The notes under the pieces: generated by a model
The model's input: only the letters and a program-made list of their open reading frames with translations
What the model was told of the DNA's origin: nothing
Databases searched by the model: none
Translations under genes and position numbers: made by a program
Part shown: positions 1-10,594 of the stretch, in pieces
How positions within the stretch are numbered: the first letter of the stretch is position 1
Layout of the letters: every line of letters starts with the position of its first letter
From: Cristatella mucedo
Lineage: Eukaryota > Bryozoa > Phylactolaemata > Cristatellidae
Direction: 5' to 3'
NCBI GenBank assembly: GCA_009760855.2
Contig: WPIO01000150.1
Span: forward strand, 222,501 to 265,000
Length of the DNA stretch: 42,500 nucleotides

Positions 1-521
1 GCAATTCGAAAGACGTCCATGGTGCATTGCAGGAAATTTAGCGCAGAGAGTTTTGCATGTGCCACCATCCGCCTTTGCACAGATTTAACTTATTTCCTTC
101 GACAAGAAAAAATCGCATTATATAACAGTCTAAGCAGCTGCCAGGCTACAGCTACTTTCTTTCATATAAATAGCACAGCAATAATCTGCACTTAGTTACA
201 CAAAGGTGTCATATCTAGTTTGTAATTGCATTCTGGCCGTCCATTTTTGGCAATTAAACCATAGTCCCCTGAGGACCACGTTAACTTCTGGATGACTTTT
301 TATGATGTCAAAGAGTAGAGTTAGATAAGGTGCTACTTCAACACTATCTGAAAAGTTTAGGGAGTGCTTGCTGTCAAAAATCAGCTGCAATCGTAGCTAT
401 TTGGTATACTGAAATATCTGCAGAACACTAAGGCCAATTATAGAAGTGGCTAGCATAGTTGTGTTATTTATACATATGTATAAATAAATATATATATATA
501 TATATATAAATATGTATACAT

Positions 522-555
<34 letters not shown>

Positions 556-672
556 TTATATATATATATATAGGCCTGCATAGTTGAGCATCGAAATCCG
601 ATTACAAACAGAACAATGGTATCGCGATAAACTTGCTTAGTCCGGCGGATGGATCCTCAGATACTTATGAAT
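1..672 (-). repeat. Repeat family Y, copy 1 (decayed coding relic)
   Basis: This stretch matches 34390-34945 over nearly its whole length. Shared landmarks include GACGTCCAT, AGTGCTTGCTGTC, TCGTAGCTATTTGG, GAAATATCTGCAGAACAC and ATCCTCAGATAC. A TA/CA microsatellite (481-572) interrupts this copy only. On the minus strand both copies keep one reading frame: this copy reads LLFDIIKSHPEVNVV (within 196-390) where the other reads LLDIAKIHPELKVI, and near position 1-90 both keep a K-T-x-x-x-K-F-x-A-M pattern. Stops break the frame in both copies. I do not recognise the protein. The relic is probably an old mobile element or a duplicated pseudogene. Confidence 0.7.
481..572. repeat. TA/CA compound microsatellite
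   Basis: Alternating (TA)n, (CA)n and (TA)n runs, about 90 bp. The homologous copy at 34.8 kb lacks them, so the microsatellite expanded after the family Y copies separated. Confidence 0.95.
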
Positions 673-680
673 TCTTTCAG

Positions 681-803
681 ATGCCGATTACTGCACATCC
701 TGGAGCCCGTGTCAATCTCAATGCCCGTGTCACAACCGAGGAGCAGGCTTTTGGTGTGACTGTCCGACCCAGCAAGTCGCCTCAGCTGTCCAGCCTAACG
801 AAG
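681..803 (+). CDS. EGF-like exon 1 (phase 1-1)
   Basis: A 123-nt exon after the acceptor GAATTCTTTCAG and before GAAG|GTTTGA. In the frame starting with two bases it reads ADYCTSWSPCQSQCPCHNRG and continues GAGFWCDCPTQQV. The dense cysteines (C-x5-C-x3-C-x-C, then C-D-C) indicate a disulfide-rich module of EGF-like type. An in-frame ATG at 681 opens another frame, but that frame lacks cysteines and is not favoured. No upstream exon is visible, because family Y ends just before it. Confidence 0.65.
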
Positions 804-3800
804 GTTTGATCGATATTTATTTCCTCTAGATAGATATTTTTTCAGCAATGGCTGTGCAGGATGCATGCCCTTTTATCCGATCTTGGAGGTGTAAATAAGC
901 CTCCACTTATCTTTGACCATATAACTGGTATGCTCAAGCAAACGAAACGGCAGATAATCGCTAATAATGCAACCGTGGCCTACTTTATTTAAGAAGTGTC
1001 CATGTTTTTCTAGGATCTAAATGCAAGATTCCAGGCTTCTGTCTTAATGGAGGCTCATGCTACGAGCTGTATGACAACGAAGTATTATGCATGTGCATGC
1101 CAGGATGGACGGGAAGGCAATGCGAAAACAAAGGTATGTAGGTTTTGCCATCGTCTGCATTACGAAACTACAAAGTGATGCAGATAATTTATAGAAATCG
1201 TTTCCTTTACAGCTGCACTGTGCAACTGGAATTCATGCCGACTTTATGGAACTTGTCTTGTCAAAGCCAGTCAGATTGTGTGCCAATGCAACACTTGTGG
1301 AAATGGCAGCTACTGTGAAAGTAAGAGCTAATAAGTAGCGAACCGATTTAGTAGTTTTTATTTCATCAGCAACACATTGATATCTTTATATGTACAGAGA
1401 TCTGGGAAATTTTCTTAGCACACCTTAATATGCAAGTGAAATATTTGCCAATATTCAACTTGCGAAGTTAGCAAGAGATACATCTTTATACATAGACTTC
1501 GTTTGCTGATGCTGTAGTTATAATAAAGGACGTTTTAATAGAGCCCTAAAATTAACTACTATCTACTATTCGGGTGCTTTAAAAATTGCTCCAAGACAAG
1601 AAGTGACGAATTTTTGTGACGTGATATGTACTACGCTTAGTCAATGCAAAAGCTTATGCATGCGAAAGGAAATAACTAGGATAGACTAGTCTCCAAAAGC
1701 TGACAAGAGTACTCATGGACCGACCCATCAATAGGACGCTTGGCAAGAAGCTTGCAACGAGTTATTCACTGGTGAATACGTGAAGCATAACAAAACACAT
1801 ACAATTTCATCGCGTCACAAGGATGCGGAACCTGACCAGAACCAATCGATCTTCAGCTGAGATGACTTTATTGGTGATGAGGTGTTGCAGATGACAGTAG
1901 AGGCCAAAAGCAAGTACTAGACTATCGCTGTATACTAACGAAAAGCACGATCGCGTAAATATAGAAGATTAGTGAGAGGACTGGCTACATGCCCGGGCCA
2001 TTAAGAGTGGCTAGTGCTACATCATTTTTAAATTTAAGGAGTCGAGTGGGTAATAATAATAAATAATAATAATAATGCACGTGATAAATCGCCCTCAAAG
2101 AACTCAATCTCTTTCTAGGCGCTTTACATTTGCTGCAAAGGGATATGCAATTGAATGGTGAGTAATATCATGCTTGATAAACAACACAAATAACATGGTT
2201 AGGGGTGACATGCACAGGGTCAGCATGCATGTGTGGTTAGTGGCAGCATGTACAGTGTCGGCAAGCATAAGCACATGAAAGACGAATCACAGGGCCCACT
2301 TAATGCTGTCATAAATAGGTGTTACAGGGATGTTGTGACGCAAGTCGGGACTGAGTTCTAGGTTTTAGGAGCATACGAACTGAATGCACGGCCTCCAAAG
2401 GATTTGAGGTTTGTACGAAGTAATGGTAAACTGTTGGATTCCGAAAAGCAGGTGGTACGATGCTTGGCCTGATGGGGGAGTAGATCTGAGAGATACGCTG
2501 GAGCCAAAGAATGAAGTGACCCAAAAGTCTGCGAGAAAACCTCGAAGTTGTTTGATTGCTTGACTGATAGCCAGTGCAAGTCGGAGAGTGGTAGTGTTAT
2601 GTGGCAACTGCGAAGCTCACGACAGACAAGCCTAGCTGCAGAGTTTTCCACCAGTTTTAAGCACTAATTGCACATGCTGGTAGGCCAGCAGTAATGGAAT
2701 GCGTCTCCATCTGTAACCCCACAATTCCACACTGACTAAGCTGGTGTTATGCTGTAGAACTTCACGTAGCCTGCTCAATGCCTAGGCAGCTTTCGATGCA
2801 CATAGGTTAGCTAACAGACTTAATCTAAGATAACAAAGGAAAAGTGTGAGGCACAGTTTAGACAGGTCTCTCTCCTAGGAAGAGAGTAGCATGGAAGTAG
2901 CAACTCAGGCCGGCTGGAATGGATGTGCCACATTCAACAGCAGGAGAGTAGATGCCGCTGTGCAAAAAATTACGAAAGTGAGTTGCATAGCCAAGGACTT
3001 GCACACCGAAAGCATCTGTCATAAAGTCATAAACGGACGCTAAGCAAAGTCATGGCACTGCTGCTTTACTACTCATCGAGGACCTTACGGTAGGAGGAGG
3101 ATGAAACTGGAGCACTAATTCAGCTAGCTAGGAAGACGCCTAGCCAGTGCTTTCCATGCTTGTAAGAGCCAGAGTGTTTTTCTCTGCATTCCTCCGTCGA
3201 TCGGAATCCATGGCAGGTCCCATATAAAAGGAGGAGAGTCGTGGACAAACCCCTAGGATTTGTTGACCTCTTGGCCTTGCAGTCATATTCAGCACCAGCT
3301 GCTGAAGCTCGACGGCTTTTTTTAGGCAGCCCGGCGACAACAGAGTTATAATAGCCCAGCTTAGATGGAACCGATGACCAATTTAAATGTTTTGAAAGGT
3401 ACCAGGGTAGAGTGTTCAGAATATTACGCGGGGATAAGACGTGATGGCTAGTTGAAGAAGCTTTGTGTTTATTGAAAATTTTACAATTTAAGCAGTTACC
3501 AAACCGAATGCCTGTATAATGAGACGTTGGTAACGTTCAGAGAATAGAGCTACAAATAAGAAACTGTGGGTCTGTAAAATTGTGTAGGCTAAAGCGAATC
3601 AATATTATTACTAGCTACAGTTTAAAAAAATGATGCTTATACGTTGCTCAATGTGTTATTATACTAAAATGTTTAAAAATAAAATTGCAGTAAGAAACCA
3701 TAAAGGAGTTTTCCACTGCTTGCTCCGAGCACATGGACGAAATCTTTCGACGTATGTGTTACACTGCTTCAGGCCCTACGACGTGTAAGCAACAGGAGCT

Positions 3801-5900
3801 TCGGAAAGTTGCCATTTTAAACATTTTCGATCCTATTCAAGTTCCTTAAACTGATTTGAAATAAAAAACAGATAATAAATGACCCGACTTTTCTCTTCTT
3901 ATTTCAGCTTGGTTGTTATTTTAGGTTACCTCTCAGCACTTACCAATTGCAGTAAATATTTTCAAGTGGATAACTGCTCATCAGGTAGGTTTATAGCTAC
4001 AGCTTGGATGAAGCGCTTCAGTCATGCAAAGATACAAGAGTTCGAGTATGCAAGCTATAAAGCATTCTGAACCGTTGCATTGAAGCTGCAGTAAATTCAC
4101 CTCTCACAAGCGAGCAGCGTATTTGTTTTAGTGGGACCTCACTTATGTCAATGCAACCCGTGTCCCCAAATGGACGACATTTGCATAGACGGAACGTTAG
4201 GTAGCACAGAAAGAAAGTGCATCCGGTTACCAAAAACGTCATCCCACACGTATACCGTCATGTTTCAAAAGCAAGAAGGTGCTACGATTCAGTTTATATC
4301 CGTGTATGTTTCGGCTGCTTATGATGATAACACCACCCGAGTAGTAACCGTGGATGCACCGCTGGGAACACCTAATTGCAACTACTCTGAGACCGCAAAT
4401 ATCTCGAGCGGAGCAGTGCACAGGTGGGTAGCATACAGCTTACCAGGTAAGCATAAAAACTCATTTACCCGAGGATCTATGTGGTTCTTGCGAAGCAGCT
4501 AGCCTAGCGTTGCCAAAGCTATGTGGTGGATACCTCTGCAGGTTTTTGGTGGACTCCTGTCTCATCCATGGAAGTACTGGCAAAGGAAACTATGGCATTC
4601 GCATTCGTGAAATAAATAAGAATCTTCTGAATGTCTACTGCTTGAATCAAGAAGAATCATCCGATGACGGCTGGCTTGCATTGCCTGACAATGTAGCTGG
4701 TAAGATACACTTTAGTTTTTACTTATGCAGTTATTTACAACTTACCTTTAAGTTGTTTAACGTTGTCTTTCTTGCCGGGCCCCAATTTCTTTCGCATTTA
4801 ATTTTGTAGGTAAGACATTTGTGATACTTTCGTACAAACCAAAATATAATTCCAGCCAGTTTGCCATTGTGGCAATCGAAAGCCAGACAGAGATATCAAT
4901 ACGTCTACTGACAGCCGTTGCGGATATCCCCGATTCGGCCCAAAATACCGAGTTTCGAGTTGTTCTGGATTCTTGGCAAACATATCAAGTTGTATCGCAA
5001 ACAAACGATCTCTCAGGGACGACGATATCCTCCAACAAACCCATTCATGTTTACAGTGGTAATGCGTTGGAAAATGTTGGCCCTGGTAAAGATAATCCAA
5101 ACTTTCTCAAGAGAAATACTGTTTACCCCTCAAAAGACTACCTAACGATGGAATGTAGCAGCGTGGACACATGGGGACATGCATATGCCATCGTACCCTT
5201 GCCCAGACGTTCCTTTGGATACGATTACAGTGAAGAAATATTGAAGATTGCAGGAATGAATGACACCACTTGCCTGCTCCTAGAAACTAGGTCAAGTAGT
5301 CAGCTCACACATCGAGCAATTATTCTCACCCGTAACAATAGCTTCCTATCGGAGTCCTATATGAATGCTGACAGCAATTTCTTTCTTGCATGCAGCAATC
5401 CGATTATGATGGTAGAGATAACCGAAAGTTCATTCGATCGCTTCAGCTTACTCAACGATCCTTCGTTTATTTTTGTACCACCTATTTCTGCTTACGCCAA
5501 CTTTTACTGTTTTTTCCCTCCGAATATGATGCCAGAAAATACGGCATTCAGTTGGACGTTTTTGAGACTAATTTTTTCTGGAGATAGTTATAAAGAACTT
5601 CAAATAAACAGCCAACCACCGGACACTAAGAATGCTACAATAAAACCATGGAGCAAGATAAATGCTCCACAAAACTATGAAAACTATGGCAACGTTTATG
5701 GAGCGATATTTATCATAAGTAATACAATTCCTTCCAAGGTCACTCATCCCGATTTTAAGGTGACGTTTTGCTGCATCGTCGAGGGCTGTGGCTATTATCG
5801 TGGCTATGGGATTACTTTGGGTTTTAACGTAAAATTCACTGATAACACTACAACTGCTAAACTTGCCGATCCCGAAATCCCTATCTCCACTGCACGGTAG
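681..5900 (+). CDS. EGF-like / IgGFc-binding-domain secreted protein gene (multi-exon, 5' end not certain)
   Basis: The proposed gene joins exons 681-803, 1014-1133, 1213-1320, 3925-3984, 4132-4446, 4499-4699 and 4810-5900. Every boundary is phase 1, so the exons can be joined or skipped without breaking the frame, as is usual for shuffled EGF modules. The product would be an extracellular Cys-rich protein with N-terminal EGF-like modules and a C-terminal IgGFc-binding N-terminal-type domain; that domain family occurs in mucin-like and lectin-like secreted proteins. The intron at 1321-3924 holds an antisense LINE (A1). An alternative reading makes 3879 the start: ATG opens a hydrophobic leader (SLVVILGYLSAL) in the same frame, which would give a self-contained 570-residue protein from 3879-5900 and leave the EGF exons to another gene. 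The domain calls are solid; the joining of the two halves is inference. Confidence 0.65.
1014..1133 (+). CDS. EGF domain exon 2 (phase 1-1)
   Basis: A 120-nt exon between TTTTTCTAG and AAAG|GTATGT. It encodes one classic EGF domain: CKIPGFCLNGGSCYELY, then VLCMCMPGWTGRQCE. The six cysteines, the NGGSC signature and the C-x-C-x-P-G-W-x-G-x-x-C ending are all present. The calcium-binding D-x-N/D-E lead-in is absent, so this is probably a non-calcium EGF module. Confidence 0.9.
1213..1320 (+). CDS. EGF-like exon 3 (phase 1-1)
   Basis: A 108-nt exon between TCCTTTACAG and GAAA|GTAAGA. It reads ALCNWNSCRLYGTCLV, then IVCQCNTCGNGSYCES. The Cys pattern matches an EGF-like fold with a shortened end. 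The closing motif CQCNTCxNGSYC is echoed downstream at 4142-4185 (CQCNPCPQMDDIC). This echo is the main argument that the EGF exons and the IgGFc exons belong to one gene. Confidence 0.85.
1321..2050. other. Intron-like, no recognisable gene
   Basis: AT-rich sequence between the third EGF-like exon and LINE A1. I see no exon with good splice sites plus a Cys-rich frame, and no repeat shared with the rest of the window. Confidence 0.5.
2051..2695 (-). mobile_element. LINE family A copy A1 (5'-truncated 3' end)
   Basis: On the minus strand this is the last ~650 bp of the L2/CR1-like family. It has the C-terminal ORF2 stretch (AARLVCRELRSCHIT, LHWLSVKQ, LAPAYLSDLLPHQAKHRTT, AFSSYAPKT), then the 3' UTR with AGCGCC...TCTAGG, and a TAA-rich tail at 2051-2076. 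It lies antisense inside the large intron of the EGF/IgGFc gene model. Stops and small indels show that it is dead. Confidence 0.9.
2696..3878. other. Intron or intergenic DNA, no gene seen
   Basis: No convincing exon. A TATA-like string (ATATAAAAGG near 3221) and a 66-codon minus-strand frame at 3140-3340 occur, but neither has supporting context. Confidence 0.45.
3879..3984 (+). CDS. Possible alternative first exon with signal peptide (or internal exon 3925-3984)
   Basis: ATG at 3879 starts MTRLFSSYFSLVVILGYLSA, a charged residue followed by a hydrophobic stretch ending near LTNC, which is a good secretion signal. The exon ends at the strong donor TCATCAG|GTAGGT after 3984, in phase 1. The internal sequence TTGTTATTTTAG|GT at 3913-3926 is itself a good acceptor in the same frame and phase, so 3925-3984 (60 nt) could instead be an internal exon joined to the EGF exons. 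A transcript would decide. Both readings share the segment NCSKYFQVDNCSS. Confidence 0.6.
4132..4446 (+). CDS. Exon: Cys-rich linker plus start of IgGFc-binding domain
   Basis: A 315-nt exon between TTTGTTTTAG and TTACCAG|GTAAGC, phase 1-1. It begins with an EGF-like remnant (LCQCNPCPQMDDICIDG), followed by the beta-rich start of the IgGFc-binding N-terminal-type domain (HTYTVMFQKQEGATIQFI, TRVVTVDAPLG). Several N-x-S/T sites (NTT, NYS, NIS) fit a secreted glycoprotein. Confidence 0.8.
4499..4699 (+). CDS. Exon: IgGFc-binding domain, second part
   Basis: The donor GCTG|GTAAGA after 4699 is clear. The acceptor is less so. GCGAAGCAG ending at 4498 gives phase 1 and a fully open frame reading LPKLCGGYLC, GSTGKGNYGIRIREI and WLALPDNVAG. 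The stronger-looking CTCTGCAG at 4541 would be phase 2 and break the frame. With the 4499 start the total coding length from 3879 is 1713 nt, divisible by three. The upstream intron would then be only 52 nt. Confidence 0.65.
4810..5900 (+). CDS. Terminal exon: body of IgGFc-binding domain
   Basis: A 1091-nt exon after AATTTTGTAG, phase 1, ending with TAG at 5898-5900. Family features are visible in order: FVILSYKPKYNSSQFAIVAI; SSNKPIHVYSGNALENVG (the S-x-K-P-I-x-V-Y-S-G-N core); YPSKDYLTMEC; and WGHAYAIVPLPRRSFGYDYS (the WG-x-x-Y-x-x-x-P-L-x-R-R core). A Cys-rich end (FCCIVEGCGYY) and a short polar tail follow. There is no transmembrane helix, VWD or TIL repeat afterwards, so this protein is much shorter than vertebrate FCGBP. 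Many N-glycosylation sites are present. Confidence 0.85.
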
Positions 5901-6171
5901 ACACACATCAATTAGGATTGAGTCATACAAATTGGAAATCTTTTAAACAGATCAAGAATGCTTATTCAACGGATAGAAATGCTGCTGATCGCTGCATTAT
6001 TATCTCAATTTGTACGGTAGTATAGTTTGGATGTGTCTTTTTATCTGGAGCGGGTTTTGCATTTGGACGTTGATCATTTTCGTTTCAATGGTACATAACT
6101 TTCAGATCTACGCCACAACAGTTTAAGGCAACATCTTGGTTTCAAGTAAATGTATTATCCTTCAAACCAAA

Positions 6172-6177
6172 AATAAA
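6172..6177 (+). promoter_or_regulatory. Polyadenylation signal AATAAA
   Basis: AATAAA lies 272 nt after the stop codon of the IgGFc-domain exon, with a T-rich stretch downstream. It probably ends the transcript of this gene. Confidence 0.55.
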
Positions 6178-6199
6178 TAAGTATTATTCCTCTAATAGT

Positions 6200-7199
6200 T
6201 CGATCCTGCTTCTTTCACAGCATTTGCAAAGTACCTAAAATGAGATTAGGTTCTCTTTGGACTCTGTATAAATGTATTATCATGATTTTTGTTTTTATGG
6301 GAAATGATCACTGAATATGGGAAGACACTTTTTTCGATAGTCAGTATTCTAAATGTAGCATTACACACACTTCTTATACGATGTATGTCACCACATACCT
6401 CATATACTTGAAATTAATTTGACGTTATCTGTTATTGGTAAAGAATACATCGCAAATAAATTATTAGAGGACAATTCAATTGATTTATTTGGATTACACA
6501 ACAAATAAAAGTAATGCAATATTAGATTCACTAACTAAAATATTGTTGTACTTGTTTTATCGTCATGAATCAAATTAGCTATCAAGTAAAAAAACTCATG
6601 GTTGTAAAATCTTAGGATTTCCAGAATCTTAGCTAATGAGGTGGCATAGGTATTTTTAGAGAACCTTTATTATATATAGCATGAGTGATTAAAAGGATTT
6701 TTGACCAGTGCATAATTCATTGCATTCTTTGTGGGTCTCACATTAAAAACAGTTGTGCGGTCTCACATAAAAAAGAGAATCCCCATATTTAGATCTGTTA
6801 GCTAAAACTTATGGCCATATTCTGACCTGCTTTTGGAAATAACTATTCCTATTTTTTATATGTTTGTGGCATCGTGTAGTATTCGGGTTAGGGACTACGA
6901 AACCACTCCTGCGTCTATAACTGATAGGGTAAAGGGATCGTCATCCTCACCAACAGGTCTTGGTCTTGGCTTCAATTTGATAGCAGACAATCTTTTACTG
7001 CTTACGAAAAGTGAGTTGATACCAACTACGACTGTTCTGCCTTTATTCTGAATTTGAATGGGCTTAGAAAATAGAGTCCTGGCAACTTAGGTACAATTGT
7101 AAGTGAGTATCGAGATTGGTCGGCTAGTAGCAAAGACCTTGCTGAAAACTATGGCACCACATCAAGATAAGCACTTTGACGGTATCGTGCTGTCAGCAA
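6200..7199. other. AT-rich intergenic DNA
   Basis: No exon, repeat or RNA gene recognised. The 72-codon frame at 6833-7051 has no homologous context or splice support. Confidence 0.5.
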
Positions 7200-7625
7200 G
7201 CTCTTTTTTGTAGGGTTCAAGTTTGGTGGCATTACGGCATCATTTTTAAAACTTGTCTGGTAACTAATAGGCGACTATTACTATTGATTCGTATCATTAA
7301 ATCATAAGTTTAAATTCATAAAGCTCCTAGATATCTAAAGGTTTTATTTATAGCATAGAAAAGAGTATACGTGTAAGTTAGTATTGGTAGCATTTTAAAT
7401 CCCGCCTATGATAATTACGCTATGTAAAAGGTTTCAAGTCATTAACCTATCTATGGGCAAAGAGTTGATTACTTACTTGCAATAAAAAAAGGGAAACATT
7501 ATTATTTAAAAAAATCGTGTCTTATGTTGGGCAAAAGTGTACGGTGAAACTCGCAAGGTTTGGTGCTAAATGCAGTGGGAACGTCAGGCTGGTATATCAA
7601 GCATGTCTTAAGCTGCTGCCCGAAT
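7200..7625 (+). repeat. Repeat family Z, copy 1
   Basis: Matches 10595-11350 at many points (TAAAGGTTTTATTTATAGCA, GGGCAAAGAGTTG, TTACTTGCAAT, GAAACTCGCAAGGTT, TATCAAGC.TGTCTTAA). This copy lacks about 330 bp that copy 2 has at 10967-11302. That block carries a LINE-type GPRLW motif, so it is either an insertion there or a deletion here. Confidence 0.65.
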
Positions 7626-8299
7626 TGGTAAGAGCTACTTGAACGTCAAAGTAGGGAGTAGTATCCATAGAATTATACCAGTTATATCAATTACACCTGC
7701 ATATGTATGCCAAATCAACATTTAGGTTCATAATAATAGAGAAGAAGAGCATTTCTATTGCTTACAGATATATTTCATAAGCATAGACAAAAACGTCCAG
7801 GCAACGCACGCTTTTTGCGATGTGACTGGATAATATTTAAAGATCTGATCATAAACATACTAAATAAAAATAAGTGTACAGATGTGCGCGACCGGCAAAG
7901 AATACTTGCCAAATAATATGAGTAGCACGCCAAAAATATTTATAAATATAACTTTAGCATGCGTGTCGGAGATCAAGACAAGCACTGCATATCTCAGAAA
8001 AACACAGAAAAAAGGTCTTTCAGAGAGAAATTTATCAGAAAATATAAGGTAAAACATGTAATATACATTTTTGACCTTTACATAATCTTTTTGGTGTGCT
8101 TAGAGGCTGTCAAGTGAGAGAAAAGAGAGGCTCGGTGTTTGCAATCCCAATAATTCGGCTGGAGCCAAAGTATCATTCAAGCGGTCGGTAATTCAGCATT
8201 GCCAATCCTGACAAAAGTAAAAATGGCTAATGTGAGCTGCCCACCATGTATCAACACAACCATTCATCAATGTTGCCTTGGAAACGTCTCAAAGCTTAC
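7626..8299. other. AT-rich intergenic DNA
   Basis: No feature recognised apart from a chance 65-codon minus-strand frame at 7860-8057. Confidence 0.45.
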
Positions 8300-8340
8300 T
8301 GTTTCCACCACAACATTAATCTCCCTTCGCCCGACCGGTC

Positions 8341-8347
8341 TATAAAG
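8341..8347 (+). promoter_or_regulatory. TATA box at start of element X copy 1
   Basis: GGTCTATAAAGGG sits 145 bp before a protein-like ATG, and is followed by a repetitive AAGCAAGTCAGA/GAGCAAGTCGGA leader. Copy 2 also has a TATA string (TCTATAAAATG, 17423-17430), though its distance to the shared region differs. Confidence 0.5.
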
Positions 8348-8491
8348 GGATTAGCCATCTTCAAGAGAGAGCAGTCAGACAAGTAAGCAAGTCAGATAAG
8401 ACAGAGGAGCAAGTCGGACAACTAGAAATGTATGGCTAGTTAAGATTCTTAATTAATCGCTTCGACTTTAGAAAAAAAGCCATTATTTCCC

Positions 8492-8871
8492 ATGCAGAAA
8501 GACCTCAACTATTTGTTCAGAGAACTTGGGCTCACCAAGTTTAATGCTGAGCTTCTGACAGGTGGGATGAAGAAGTGGATCTTTTTCGAATGAAAGTAAC
8601 AGTAAGAGTAGCAGATAAGAAAGACCGTCGGCGCATTTCTTCCAAGCTCTATAATATGAAAGATAGCTTACATTTCCGCAACAATGCGGCCGAACTATTT
8701 GATGCTTTGTGAATTAGATTCAGCCTTGCTGACTGGTGCCTATTCAAAGACTATTTATCAAAGATCCTCGGCACCGTGCTGCTTCGCATCATTAACAAGT
8801 GCAATCTGAGTTCTCTCAGTGAAACATTGAAGCTACGTCGATACCGCCTACTTGTGAGTGGAAGGGGCTAA
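8492..8871 (+). pseudogene. Element X 5' coding relic
   Basis: ATG at 8492 reads MQKDLNYLFRELGLTKFNAE and continues to a TGA at 8591. One base shift near 8578 opens a long frame: DLFRMKVTVRVADKKDRRRI, LYNMKDSLHFRNNAAELFDA, one TGA at 8710, then LADWCLFKDYLSKIL to a TAA at 8869. Amino-acid composition is protein-like in both frames, which suggests a recently broken gene. I do not recognise the family. A gag-like or DNA-binding role cannot be told apart from sequence alone. Confidence 0.45.
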
Positions 8872-9950
8872 CCTGAGAGCTTCGCAAAGTCATTCCTTAT
8901 TTAGATATTTTTTAAGGCTATCCCTACTAATCAAAGCGGGAAAGTCCGTCCGTATTTCCGTCCTGCGGCGGTTCCCTTACACTGCAAAATGGTGACCAGT
9001 CTTTCAGTGAGTGACACATACTTGCAGCATATATCTAATACGACTCAACGAAGCCATTCCAGGGGTAGTATGCTCTTGTAGACAAATAGTAAGCTAATTG
9101 CATCCGAGTTGAATATCCACAGCTGTCTGAGGCAAGGGTGAAAGCTAGCATATTTATCGGATGACAGATTAGGAAGATCGCCCAAGTGGCGAAATTCGCT
9201 AAGAGGCTGAACATGGTGGAGAAGAGGCTCGAACACTTCCGTTGCAGTGGTTCCCAGCTTTAAGAGATATCAAAAGGTTAAAACCTATAAGCAGCTGGAT
9301 CGGAGTCCCACATAGAACATTGACAACTTGAATGCAGAATGTCATTCGAAGTCATTATTGGCAAGGTTTATCTTGAGAAGTTCAAAAATGACATCGGAGC
9401 TAAATCTAAGCATGTGGGTCAGCACTTTCACCAGGATAAAATGGATTTTGAATGTCATCAACAAGCTTAAAACTAAGACTAGATTGAAGACTGTACTAAT
9501 TGGCTTCTTAGAGAAAGAAACTTGCAGCACGACTGCTAGCCTAGCAATTATATTAATTTCAGAGAGTTTTTAACAAGTAATTGTGTATGACTTTCGACTA
9601 ACCAAATGCTAATTTTGAACTGCTTGATATTCTTTCTAACTAAGCGCCAACAAAATGTTTATTATGATTATTACTATTATAATCGTAAATATTCGCATTG
9701 TTTGGTTCGCACTTAGTAAGAACGAACAGCGAGTTAAAACAACACTTAGTAACCGATTGAAGATTTCCGAAACCTCTCAATCGCACAGGCGTTACATCAA
9801 ACCGAATATACAAGGAAATATGTTCAACTTTGCTCGCGAGTCAGCGGATTGTCTCTTTTCTTATGGTCAATAGTTGCCAATAGTTCACTCCAGAGGTTTC
9901 AAGCTCGGGGAGCTTCAATGCTAAGATAAAAAACTGAAGGCTATTTATGC

Positions 9951-10217
9951 TTGAACAATCTACTTAGAAACCGAGGTTATGCGAGATTTGATAGTAATCG
10001 ACTCAGTAAACCAAACAAAAGCAAGGAGAGAAGTGAGCCAGCGTTTTGTACCAGCCACGGCAAGCTGAAACCTGGCATCATAGTCGGTCGCTACTTCGTC
10101 GAGCACGAAGTCTTGGCGGTTGCTCACGTAAATAGTTCAGAGACAGGGATCCCCTACGAGGACAGAACACGGCATTATGCCTGTAGCTTTTGTAGTGGAT
10201 TATTATATTCATCGTGA
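9951..10217 (+). pseudogene. Element X 3' coding relic
   Basis: An open stretch of 88 codons conserved in copy 2 at about 20050-20300: ARFDSN, SEPAF, SHGKLKPGIIVGRYFVEHEV. Over the 34 bases around GTCGGTCGCTA the two copies differ at one position, and that change makes a stop (TAC to TAA) in copy 2. The family is not recognised. Confidence 0.45.
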
Positions 10218-10594
10218 CCACTCAGAGCCTATTCGGACAATATTTGCAACAGAAGTGAGCCATCAGCTTTAACTGGAGTGACTTAACTTAAGTTAAGCAT
10301 CAGTTTCTTTTCTTCGGATTTACTTTGAATGTGGGTAGAAGCAGTGTGCCAGTGAACTAAAATTACCATGCCGAATCTCAAATGTAGGATTCTCTATCTG
10401 GAATTGCATTCACCTTCTTGTTCTATAGAACACAGATCTTTAACATACTGTGGGAGACTTTTGGCGAAAACCACATCTCTAAATGGATGAAAAACCTGCT
10501 CGGAGTGGTACACATCGTTGTAAACAATGCAGCCAGCCTTAATTCCAAATAGCAAATCGTGAAAACCGAATTGACTGACCCATGCTTTGAGCGA

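Noticed and set aside
846-929. Possible extra exon after TTTTTTCAG with donor ACTG|GTATGC
   Set aside because: The open frame is phase 0 at its start and does not join the phase-1 EGF exons; it has few cysteines.
3215-3232. TATA-like string ATATAAAAGG
   Set aside because: It lies more than 600 bp from the nearest plausible start codon and has no other promoter context.
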